From positions 1-64,000 of the forward strand of contig NW_008707550.1 of the NCBI RefSeq assembly GCF_000327385.1: DNA of 64,000 nucleotides, written 5' to 3'. Source of the stretch: Lottia gigantea (taxonomy: Eukaryota > Mollusca > Gastropoda > Lottiidae). The position numbers and the translations under genes were made by a program. Of this stretch, positions 11,346 through 23,225 are shown piece after piece; positions within the stretch are counted from its first letter, which is position 1, and the number at the start of each line of letters is the position of its first letter. The notes beneath the pieces are model-generated. The model searched no databases and was not told the origin of the DNA. It was given only the letters and a program-made list of their open reading frames with translations.

Positions 11346-11410
11346 CAGCATGGGATGATGTAATTTGTATCAGCATGGGATGATGTAATTTGAATCAGCA
11401 TGGGATGATG
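11346..11410. repeat. 25-bp minisatellite, second block of 3 copies
   Basis: Same unit as the array at 10941-11204, separated from it by about 140 bases of unrelated sequence. A partial unit (AGATGTAATCTGTAT) immediately precedes it, so the 140 bases probably inserted into, or replaced, part of one continuous array. Confidence 0.9.
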
Positions 11411-11914
11411 AAATAAATTCAAGGTAAAATACAAGAGATAATAATCTTGATGTACATATTAAGTTGAGAAAGTATTTGATAAGATGTCAATGTGACATAT
11501 GAAAGTGTGATAGTTTTAACATTGTAAACTTAATGATATTTACATTTTATTCAGTTAGTTTTTACATTTCAAAATACCATCACAGATAAATCATCACAAA
11601 CATTCTTATGTTTATATTCTCTTCCATCTAAAAAAACTGGAAATATTTAGACAAAAATAATGTTTGAAGTCTACAAGATAATTTCTTTACCACTTTTCGC
11701 TCTAAGAAGTCTTTCATTTATAAAGCACAGCTATCATTGCATATCATCCACTCTTAGATTACCTTTTAAAGAGACAACATAGCTAAAAATGCCAAATTGA
11801 ATTGGTATACTAATCCTATATTGATCACTGTAATATCTCTCCTGGCAAGCTAACTAAAAGCATTATCAAATCTGGTCAAATATTAGCTCAAAGCAGCAGA
11901 TCTGAACATATAAC

Positions 11915-12330
11915 AGTGTTTCAACTACTGATCTTGTCACTCAATTTGAGCTCTGATCGTTAAAAAAATTTCAGCTCTGATCTTTAAAACAATTTCAACT
12001 CTGATATAATCAAAATGTTTCAATCCTATCACAAACTTTCATCTAAAAACAAGCTTTCTTATCAAAAAATTCTGTCTCTGATCTTATCACAAAGTTTCAG
12101 CTTTGATCTGATCACAAAGTGTCAGCTCTGATCTAATCACAAAGTAGCTGCACTGATCTTATCACAAAGTTTCATCTGTCTTATCCATGATCTCATCAGA
12201 AAGTTTTCGCTCTGATCATGATCTCATCAGAAAGTTCTAGCTCTGATCTTATCACAAAGTTAAAGCTAATCTTATCAAAATGATTCAGCACTGATATTTG
12301 ATATCATCAAAAATTTACAGATCTCTCCCA
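11915..12330. repeat. Degenerate tandem repeat, roughly 27-30 bp
   Basis: Repeated TCAGCTCTGATCTTATCACA + AAGTT with frequent substitutions and unequal spacing. It looks like an old minisatellite of the same kind as the cleaner arrays in this gene. Confidence 0.7.
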
Positions 12331-12500
12331 ATCACAAAGCTTATTTTTTTTCAAAATATCCATCATGACCTTATGTCATATATCTAGTAGTTAAATGATT
12401 ATGTTATTTTATATGAATGAAATTACAAGACAATCCTCTTAACCTGCATTATCTCAATTTCTTGACCTTAAAATACAGTGAAAGCAGAAGTGTATCTTAC

Positions 12501-12518
12501 CTGAGTGATAAAAGACAT
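12501..12518 (-). CDS. spri: RIN/sprint-family protein, alternative first coding exon A
   Basis: A six-codon start exon, ATG-TCT-TTT-ATC-ACT-CAG (MSFITQ), followed by a strong donor CAG|GTAAGA. It ends in phase 0 and so joins cleanly to the exon at 7306, giving MSFITQ-MLSNIAND. No convincing acceptor was found immediately upstream, so the 5' UTR probably starts locally, just to the right of 12518. Very short coding first exons are common in metazoan genes with alternative promoters. Confidence is limited because 18 coding bases carry little information; the support is the donor quality, the phase and the strand. Confidence 0.5.
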
Positions 12519-13436
12519 GCTACACCTTTAATATCTTAACAGTATCATAAATCTCTCTCTATATACAGATTTCAATCTCCTTAATATCACATAAACTATT
12601 CTCTTAAACTTCTTTCTACAGGTGTTAGAAATATATACCTTAGATTTATACTGCTCTGTCTTTACACAAAGTTGTAAACATTATTATTTACCTCACAGTT
12701 TTAAATGCAGGGTGCAATATACATACTTATTTACTTACTAACACGGAAGATTGAGACTTGTTTTTAAGAGAAGGAAATATCACCTATGTAATTCTCTAAA
12801 AATGAAGTTAAATAGTGTCATTTGTTAAGAGTAGAAATGTGTCAATTAAGATGAAACATGAGTTTCAAAATTGAAATAGTACTAAGTTTTGGTAGGGATT
12901 GTTCTGAGTTGACACGTACACAACACTGTCGAAAACACTGGCTGTGGTATTCTAATACTTAGTAGTCACCTACTGTACTATAAATGGTGTAAATTAAATT
13001 TATTCTTCAACTATCTTTTATTCCAACACAATAGCTATATTTCATGTGTCTGTCTAGACATTTATAAAATAAATTATGATTCAACAATAACCCTGAGAAG
13101 TCCATTGAATTATATACCATAGACACCATTTTCACTTCTAATCAAAGAAACTAATAATTCACGGATATGGGAAAATTTAGTGCATGTCACCTCTGTCCCA
13201 TACTATTCACATGCATTTCCAGAAAAAATCATTCTGAAAGTAACAAAAGTTATTGGGCTTATGTCAACAATAAATCAAAATGGAATGATGGGTGGTTGAC
13301 CATTTAATGTTTTAGGCCATTAAGTACTTACATATCTATTCTGACTCAAACACTAATAAAGCCATTAGAAATTACAAGTATTAATTGAATTTATACATGA
13401 AGTCCTACTTCCTAATAATATTTGTTAACATAGACT

Positions 13437-13638
13437 TTTAAAGTGACATTTCAATTTTTTGAAATTAACTAATAATATCAAGCCAAATGCCAAAAACTAG
13501 ATCAAACTGTTTAATTCAAAATCATTACTCTCCATTTTTATTTAACCCTTTTAAAAATAGCATACCTTTAGAAATATTTTCAGTTATATTTTTTGACGTT
13601 TTTGATAATGAAAATGTTTTACGGAATGTCCCTTTAAA
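13437..13638. mobile_element. MITE, 202 bp, TTTAAAG-ended
   Basis: Terminal inverted repeats TTTAAAGTGACATTTC (start) and, reading inward from the other end, TTTAAAGGGACATTCC match at 14 of 16 positions. The right part (CTTTAGAAATATTTTCAG to AATGAAAATGTTTTAC) is shared with the MITE at 22873-23225, which shows a dispersed family. No transposase is present, so it is non-autonomous. The small open frame inside it (13487-13711) is fortuitous. Confidence 0.75.
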
Positions 13639-15594
13639 TCTAATTCAATCCCACAGATTTCTATACAATCTTTTATTAAATGACATAAAATGTCTTAAGG
13701 GTAAAATTTAACATGCTAGTAATACGTGACTGAAGAAAACCGACTTTCAGATATAATTTATAATAATAACATTCAGCAGACAAACTTATCACTAATTAAA
13801 AATTTTACATTAGAATTAAAGTACATTCGAAACATTAACAAAGCATTCTGGTTTTTTTATTTGGGAGTCTGACCATGCCAGTTTTGAAAAGTTTTGACAA
13901 TTGACTTTTATTTTATTTCTTTTTACTTTGGATTTTGATAGAAATTGATTACAAATCTAATAAATCAAGGCACTTTACATTACATGTAATTTTCATACCT
14001 TTAAGGGAGTTGGTGACAGTTTGCATGCCACACATAATAACAAAGTAGTATATATAGTAAAATGAAGACAATATATGCAAATATATGCACAATCAGTAAA
14101 TTTTTGAGGCAAGGGATTAACCTCACTCCTTTGAATTAATATTGAATAGCACTTCAAACCCCTTTACACTCCCTATTATCTCTACAAAGGCTGGTTTGCA
14201 CTAAAATATTGTACAAAGATATAATGTCATTACAGTTATGAACTGATAAAGCACTATGATTCTATTTGAGTCAGTTTAATGCAGAGTAGGAATACATAAG
14301 AAACATTTGAACAATTATTCTGAAATTGTCTACTCAAGTTTACATATAAACGATGTATGTTCTATATTTACAAAGTGTAGAAAATATTTAATTTAATTGA
14401 AAATATTCTTATGCCAATCTCAAATAATTTGAGTGACCACAAAATTTCATTTCGTAGCATTGAAATGAAGCCTTCACTATGAACTGAATTTATTATGTCA
14501 ATATTGAATAACACAGATGAATATTTCTATACTTTATCTATTCAATACTTATTCAATATCTATTCAAATCATATAAGACTGTATTTGTCCTCAATTTGAA
14601 TTGAATAATTTTTTGTGGGGATTATTATGAAGGAAAGTACTTGACATAGTTTTGATGAGACAAATATTTAAGAGAGTAATATGGGAGGAAAACAATAATT
14701 TAAAGGGATATAGCAGATATCTGTATCAATTTCCAGATCTTAATCCAGATCAGTTACATGCAAATAAAAGTTAAGGCAGTTAAGGCAGTTAAGACTAACA
14801 ATGACACAATATGGTGATAACTGCAAATAAATAGCATTCTATAAGTAATGATGGTGATAAAAAACCTACATCTTATTGGGCTTATAGGAAAAATTCAGCA
14901 TTTGAATTGAAGATTTCACATGGCTAGTAATGTTTATTTGATATATGTATTACAAATAACAAGAAATCTGTAAAATTAATTATGGCAATCTTCAATACAA
15001 AAGATCACTAACACTAGTGTCATTGATGATTCACGATTTTCTCACCTCAAATGAAGAACTCTTCAAATTATTTTATAAAACACAAGCACCATTGTTCAAA
15101 TACAAAGACTTATTTTACATATGGTTTATTTTGAGAATAACCATGTGAACTTTGACCTTATTCTAATTTCCACATGCACAGGACAATCTGATTTCTGTAT
15201 GTGACATAAAACATTAGCCATGACATATCTATGGTGAGAAAAAAATTACATTGGACCTTATGTTATGACAAGTTGTAATTATTTATAGGTTATTTTACAC
15301 AGATAGACAACATGTCCTCAATAACATTTTAACTTTTTAATAATTATATATAAACTATTTAATTGACCTAGGCTTTAGAGGAAATGACTAGTTGACATTA
15401 TTTTTCTCCACTATGATGGATGTTCCTAAAAGATCTCAGCTGAGGTCAGAAGCACATCACAAAGTTCACATTGGATTGGATTGGATACCACCCCACAGGC
15501 ACTGGGTTTTGAATTATTTTTTACCCTCTGCATTTCTTTATCAAATATCTAGCTATCTACAGAGATAATTTTGAAGTTAAAACCTTTTTCTTTT

Positions 15595-15815
15595 TGTTCA
15601 GATGAATAATTATGGTTATTCTGATCGGTAAATGTAAGAAAGATGCTTTAGAATTAAAATGATAATTTTGTAGTTCAGATGGATAATATAGTTGTTCAGA
15701 TTGGTAATTTTCCTGATCAAATGAATAGTTTTGTTGTTCAGATGGATAATTTTGTTATCAGATGGGTAGTTTTGTTGTTCTGATGAATAGTTTTGTTGTT
15801 CAGATGGATAACTGT
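15595..15815. repeat. Degenerate tandem repeat, about 24-27 bp
   Basis: Repeats of GTTGTTCAGATGGATAATTTT with substitutions, around eight units. It explains the Asn/Ile-rich open frame on the minus strand here. Confidence 0.8.
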
Positions 15816-16278
15816 TCAGTTCAAACAATTTTAAGATAACAATGATAATTATACCACATCCTACAGACAAAAATGTAAATGTAAATATTTAACTGTGTTA
15901 TTTATATATTTACAATGCAATTGTTCAATTATCTATAATTAATATAAGGTCAACCAGTACGTATGTATTTAGTCTACTACGTTGGGTAATTCAGTGCACA
16001 TAACTGTCTTGAATGTACTAAGCCTAAGTACCAGTATTTGTAAAATACTTGAATAAAGAACAATGTAAAAGGAATAAATCAACTGAACTAAATTTAACAA
16101 CACTTAAAAATATTTAGTTCTAACTTCATGACCTAGGTTGGTGCTTTTTATGGCAATTCTATTCTCGTAACATCCTAACACTAACTCATTTGTATAAACC
16201 ACAATCACTAGGAGAAAACTAAGTATCCCTATCAACAAGTCAAATTCCAAAAGCCAACAAAAATAATAAAGAAAGCGA

Positions 16279-16731
16279 GAAATGAGACAAAAAATTATCC
16301 TGGATTGAAATGAAAAAGGCGAGAAATGAGACAAAAAATTATCCTAGATTGAAATGAAGAAGGCAAGAAATGAGACAAAAAATTATCCTGGATTGAAATG
16401 AAAAAGGCGAGAAATGAGACAAAAAATTATCCCAGATTGAAATGAAGAAGGCAAGAAATGAGACAAAAAATTATCCTGGATTGAAATGCAGAAGGCAAGA
16501 AATGAGACAAAAAATTATCCTTGATTGAAATGAAGAAGGCAAGAAATGAGACAAAAAATTATCCTAGATTGAAATGAAAAAATCATCATGGATTGAAATG
16601 AAGAAGGCAAGAAATGAGACAAAAATTCATCCTGGGTTGAAATGAAGAAGGCAAGAAATGAGACAAAAATTATCCTGGGTTGAAATGCAGAAGGCAAGAA
16701 ATAAGACAAAAAAATTATCCTGGATGGAAAT
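16279..16731. repeat. 44-bp minisatellite, about 10 copies
   Basis: Unit GAAATGAGACAAAAAATTAT followed by CCTGGATTGAAATGAAGAAGGCAA. The period is 44 from 16279. At about 16570-16600 a shortened unit breaks the register, and the last copies are more diverged. Confidence 0.93.
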
Positions 16732-19700
16732 AAATAACTAAGCAAGTTGACTGTGCACCAGCAAATAACAGAATCAAAAGTCAACAACATAAATCAAAAC
16801 ATTCAACATAAATATTTAAACAATATAAAATAGATTGTTCAAAAAACAATTTTGAAGAAAGTTATTCTGTCATCCATCAAAATAACATAATTGTGATGAT
16901 TATTTACTTTAGCACATGTTGATGCTATAAATAATACAAATATTTGATAGGAGTTCTTAATAGACAAATGAGCCAAAAATACCCATGGTGAAATATAAAT
17001 TCCTTTGTATTTTTTCCGCAAATATGACACTTACATGAGGAATTACCATCAAACAATCTACTTAAATCTTTCATCTTTGATTGAAAAGTGAAAAATGTTT
17101 CAACTCTATATGTTATTTAGATAATTGTGATGACACAAAAGATAGAAAAATAAAATATAAAGTTTCTGCAGTTAGAAATTAAAACTAATTTTTAAGTTGT
17201 GAAAAAATTTCTGGACCTTTTTTTAGTTTTAACTGTTTAAATATGCAAATTATGTCTAATCATGTAATTGCAAATATGTCTACATGTTTGAATTTGTATT
17301 CATTATAACATATTATACAATCGGGTTCTAATGCTCATACTGCTATGCACAAAGTTATGCGTAATTGCATAATACCCTAGTAGTAAGTCAAGTGGAGTTA
17401 ACCCTCCCAACACATGATACACTATATATATCTGTATAAATAATATCTATTTTATCTGATTAACTATGACTGTATTACATGTTATAAAAAAAAGTCAGTT
17501 ATTATAAAGCTTTGTGTTATGGTTCACTATTTATATTTATTATGTTATTTATTTGTCATTTTAGTAAATACCAGACTAATCTTAATAAGTGTAAATATCT
17601 GAAGGTAAATACTTCATAAAAAATTTAATGAATGTTTACTGTCCTGTACTATCAAAATATCAGATACTCATTTACACTTTATAACTTTAATTGGTGGTAA
17701 GTATTTCCCTCTACTCTTCTTATTAAAGGATAACTTTTACAAGCCAAGGGCATTTTTCAATGATGGCATACATAAGCTTAATTATGAAAAAAAAACTTAT
17801 AATTTCCATTCTGACTTTAAGAATGACTAGAAATACAGCCATTTTAAACACATCCGTTAATAAAAATTTCAAAAATAAAAAAATTTTCAGATTCTTTTCC
17901 TTTAATTTAATTTGGGTTCTTTCATTATATATTATCATTGATTAGTGTTTAAAGTTACCTTCACAAGACAAATATGGTATAATTAAGTTACTTCATATTG
18001 TAATAAGAAATTCTAAGAGTACATGCATCTTTAAGATAAACAATTTTCATTCAACTCACAGACGATTTTATCTACGACGCTGACATTCAAAATATAAATC
18101 TATTTTCAAGTGTCACATAAAGACTGTTTTCCTATGCAAATTAAGACTGACATCTTCAAATTTTTTTCAAAGTTTTAGAATGTAAATCTTAAAACCTTCA
18201 CCTTACTTCCGCCTTGATTTTCCTCAATCATTTTCACAATCAAAAGATATAGCCAGAACACAAGGAAGCAAAATTTATTGTATCTTATGTACATGTACTT
18301 ATCTTTCAATACATCAGGACAAATTAGTAAATACACAATATTTTCAACTGTTCTAGACATGTGTTCTAGACACGTACAACCAAAACATGAATTACAAGAA
18401 TAAAATTTTACAGAGGAAAACAACTTATATATATCACATAATTCTGCATCATAAAATTTACAGAGATTTATTGAGATTGCATTTCCATTGCTTTTTAACA
18501 AGACTTTTGAATGTGAAAAACTAGAAATCTGTGGTACAATCCTTTTATTATAGGATGGATAATCCAATTTCTTTACCCAAGGATACAAGAATCAGAAACC
18601 TTGTACAGTTTGTTGGACACATATTTCTAACAAAAATTACTGAATAAAATATAATATTGCGTACTTACAAATCATTGTCAAATTAGTGATAAAATCAGCA
18701 TTATTTATATCCAGTAGAGTAACTTAAAATATCCAAAGACACAATCTTAAATATCACAATATCCAATCACAAACTTAAATGATATACGTTAACATCTATT
18801 TCAAAGATATCCAAATAATTTCCAAATTTATTTTTACAAGGTATAATGAATCCTAATCACTCATATTATATAAACTACCTATCACTACTCCATTACTTCA
18901 CACACTAAACTAAATAAACTTCATTATTTGTCCTCAAGGTATATCTATCTTGTATACTGCACCTTTTATATATAATCCCTGACAAATTAGGTCATATCAT
19001 CTCGAATTTAACAATTTAACGTTAGCCACTTGTCTGATATAAAAAACGCTATTACAAAAACACCATGACCAAATGAGTTTCAACGAAAGCCACGATTATT
19101 TGAGTACTTGGTTGAAAATAAAGAAACATATATCCTGTCCACTCCCCTTTTTCTTGTTTTTATGAGGAAAAATTGTCACAAATACCTTGAAGCTTATCAA
19201 ATTATTTCACAATTGTTATATTCCTAGACACGTTTCCAACATTTGTTATAAAATAAAGACTTTCTTTTTATCAGAAAGAATATTTTGACTATTTAACACA
19301 CTACAGTGTATATAATAATTATCTAGACTTAAATACACCTAACAGAAACAAAGATCCAACACACTTTCATTAACAGGTAGTCAAAAAATGGAATAAACAT
19401 GTGAAAACCTTACCAATACTTAATATATTGTAGAAAAAATAAATTTCTTATTTCAATTCTGAAAATTGTTACCTTATTGTGATACCTTATTTTGCTAAGG
19501 ACCAGCTGGAAGAAAAAATCCTTGTGAGGTTCTATAGGACAGTTGGTTCTTTAAATTTGTTTGGTTACGTCTGGCTGTGGGTTCTGATCTCAATCAGCGT
19601 TTCAAAGTCTGAATAAGTCATCTTTACTCATAATTCCAGTCGATAATCCGGTACGGATAATCCGAGAAAGATCAATGCCAAGAGTTTTGACCAAGGACCA

Positions 19701-19993
19701 GCTGGTAGAAAGGATCCTTAACTGTGAACCTAAGTTGTTATCCTTGTAAAATATAGTTGTTTCTTTCTTTGTCAACCTAAGTTGTACTCCTTATAAAAAA
19801 TAGTTTTCTTATTTTGAAATTAGTAAAAAATACAATCAGATGTATAAGGTGTGACCACAGAGTAACTGATGGTTGTCTAATATTGTTCTGGAGGGAACTG
19901 TACATGTAAAGCTGTGTAGCTAGATGAAGATCAATCAGTTAGTTTTACGATATTGAGACACTTCATAACTCAAAAGTAGGTATAGTTTAAGTC

Positions 19994-20209
19994 AACAGTG
20001 TTTTGGACTATCATTTTAGAAACAGTGTTTTGGACTATCATTTTAGAAACAGTGTTTTGGACTATCATTTTAGAAAGAGGGTTTGGACTATCATTTTCGA
20101 AAATGTGTTTTGGACTATCATTTTAGAAACAGGATTTGGGCTATCATTTTAGAAACAGTGTTTTGGACTATCATTTTAGAAACAGGGTTTTGGACTATCA
20201 TTTTAGAAA
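19994..20209. repeat. 27-bp minisatellite, 8 copies
   Basis: Unit AACAGTGTTTTGGACTATCA + TTTTAGA at 19994, 20021, 20048 and on to about 20180. The middle copies carry small deletions and substitutions (AGAGGGTTTGG, ACAGGATTTGGG). Confidence 0.93.
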
Positions 20210-22872
20210 CCATAGATATATAATGGGTTATTAATTAGAATTAATAATAAGATATAGGATTTCATCTAGATTCTTCAATCAATATCAAGAATCATAAAAA
20301 CACAAATTCAATTAGAATAGATCATGAAATTTGCACATAAATCAAACCCTTCCTTGTTATCTATCCTGACATGTCCTCATGTAGACATCAATTTTCTTTT
20401 TCTTTTTTTTTTGCAAAAATAATCAATCTTGTGAAAATTTATGTCAAACGTCTTCTGAAGAATTGATCAAAAATTAATGAGGTCTTTGAAAACGGAAGTT
20501 GCTAGTACCAGAAACCAACCTGTAGTTTAATACCAAGGAGTACCTTTTAAGGAATATTTACCAAATCATCTGATGCTTAGATTCTACTGATATTGCAAGG
20601 GGCATGAGAATGAGCTTGTAGCTCGATTTGTAGGATTACTTTGGTACTTCTAAAGACCATTTACATATATGCAAAATGGTGAACCATGAAGCTCACAAAA
20701 TCCATTTCAATCAAAACAATTTTAGCTAATGTGTAGTAAATCCAAATGAAACATTTAAATCAACCTCAAGTCAAAAAATGACAAGTTAAAAATATGTCTG
20801 ACAAACGTAAGTCAGAAAAACGTAAATATTCAATGAAATGAAAATTAAAAAAACATTGTAAAAACAGTGAGTAGCTAATCTTAAGATAGAAAATGAGCAG
20901 GTGAGATCTATCAAGAGCATTGCCAAGTTATACATAGTCAATCATGATATATCACAATAACAATTCACATGAATATAAGGTGAATTCTTGTGAAGGAAAC
21001 TTTGCTAGGATGGCAGCTATAGATTAGTTCTTTACCTATTTCCCAATTGTTGAAGGATATGAACATACACAGTCTGCAGCTAAAGAGTTTATTGTCAATT
21101 GTCATATCATCTACTGGATGCTTTTCCCATATCAGCCCCTTCACACAACACCAATAAAGAAAGGATACAGGGCTGAAAAATCCAAAAGCACCTTCTCGAG
21201 TTCTGTTGGGATTGAACCTCTAGGTTAGATGAAAATTTGGGGTAAGGTTATTTCGAGACAAATTTCCAAAGTAGGGCACACTTGACATGGATCACATTAG
21301 ACCATAAGGTAATATTAAATATGAAATTTGATCATAAAACAAATATTCTAAAGATAAAGGGAGTGTTACAATACAAAATTGGCTTGTAATATGAGACATG
21401 TGTATCTCTTGTATAGAAATATATGACATACAAAATTTGGGACATATTATGCCTGTACTAGTTTGCATGTTTTGGCACAATACTGTTATATATGGATACA
21501 AAGGAGATAGAACCCTTTAATCATATTATAATAGGTATATATTTGTAATATGTAAAATATGTATATAATATAAACCTGTATAAATTAATTGTATATAAAA
21601 GATAAATAAAAGATGGTAATAATAGTTGATAAAGATCAACAGGTGTCAACTATAAACAATTATCTATCTATATACAACACATCATAGTTTTACATATTTC
21701 TTGAATTGATTGACTATAACCTTAGATACCTTTTGATATTTGATTACATTACCAATTACACCTTTAACCACTTACCGGTACATGTCAATTCATAATAGAC
21801 ACTTCTGTTTAAATGACATATAACTCAGTAAAAGTCAACAATTTTTTGATGCATGTGATTTAAATGCATAAAATAAGCTATACATGACGATGTTGAGAGG
21901 CAGCATGCTAGATATCTAGACCTGAAGACTTACAGACTTTCACCCAGAAGTTGCACACACAGATCAATAGAAACTGTACATTCGAACAACAGTTCCTTTC
22001 CAAGACCAACATTCTGAACAACTTCTATGTTATCCTTATATTTTTTTAACCATAGAACAAATTGAGTTCAACATCATAAATAATTGCTGAACTATTCTCA
22101 TTTGTGACTTTGCCAATCTATTTTGAAATACCTTCCTGAAATTTTTCCCCAAGAACAGCCATTACCAATGCCTTTTCATTGACAAAGCAGAACAATCATT
22201 TATTTTAATTCAACCATGCAAAGTTGTTAACTTAATCCTAGTAAGGATATTGAGGAATTTGATAATTAATTAACAGAATTGAACAAAATGAAGATGAGTA
22301 CTGATTATGCCACTATATTGATATAGTGACCTACCAACTCATTAAATTCTACACGTGTGACCAATCTTTAATTTACCATGTTTATAGTTTATTGAAGGTA
22401 TTTTAAACAAACCATAAACTTTATTCTTATAGCTAAACAAACCACATTCTTATCTAAATTTAAATCATAGCTCTTATTTCTTTCAACAAAACAAAATACT
22501 GTAACTTACAGCTTCTGATATAACTCATCACTAGTACCAATTTATTTCTATGGTTATATGTTAGGTACTCCAAAAGAAAATCAATCTTTTAACTAATCTA
22601 CACTTTTAATATCAATGAAAGAAACATAACCTGACCTGTGCTCATGAGTGAGAGCAGCACATCCAACCAAACCTTTCAAGACATGATTGCAGCACATTTC
22701 AAATAGATCTATATATACCAAGATAGATAATTTAAACATTACTTATGAAAGTAAAAGCCCAGTAACACTTCAAGTGCTGATTACAGCAAACCTAACCCTT
22801 TAAGTTCTATACTTCCCAGGGAAAACCTAGAAAAAGTTTGGCTTTAATTCTACAATAAACAGTCACCCGACA

Positions 22873-23225
22873 TTTAAAGGTACATTCCTGCTTTTTTTGT
22901 AGGTTGAAAATTTTTTGTGCTTCAAATTTTACACCAAAATCTATAGAAATGTATCCAATTATGTATCTGAAAGGTTAAACTAAAAACATCCAGCCGTTAA
23001 TTTTTTAACACCAAAACCTGATTATTAAGCCAATCACCGAATCTAGGTAGAACTGCTTAATTAACAATTAGTAATCTCAGTTTTTAATTAACCCTTTTAA
23101 ATCAAATTCAGTTTGATCAAGAAGATACATAGATATAAATGGCATACTTTAGAAATATTTTCAGGTATTATTTACGTTTTTGATAATGAAAATGTTTTAC
23201 AAAAAAAGTGCACTGCCCCTTTAAA
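22873..23225. mobile_element. MITE, about 353 bp, TTTAAAGG-ended
   Basis: Begins TTTAAAGGTACATTCCTGC and ends GCACTGCCCCTTTAAA, so both ends read TTTAAAGG followed by a few diverged bases, ending in CA-type motifs. Its right third matches the 13437-13638 element. No coding capacity. The TTTAAAGG ends are shared with the element at 56058-56341. Confidence 0.65.

Larger units (their letters stand above)
7307..12500 (-). other. Intron of the RIN/sprint gene (or upstream region for the isoform starting at 7306)
   Basis: Contains the 30-bp array (8021-8440), the 25-bp arrays (10941-11204, 11346-11410) and a degenerate repeat tract (about 11915-12330). Between 8.6 and 10.9 kb I see only AT-rich sequence without supported features. 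Confidence 0.65.

Noticed and set aside
1411-11410. CRISPR arrays
   Set aside because: The arrays are head-to-tail tandem repeats with no unique spacers, in a eukaryotic intron context.
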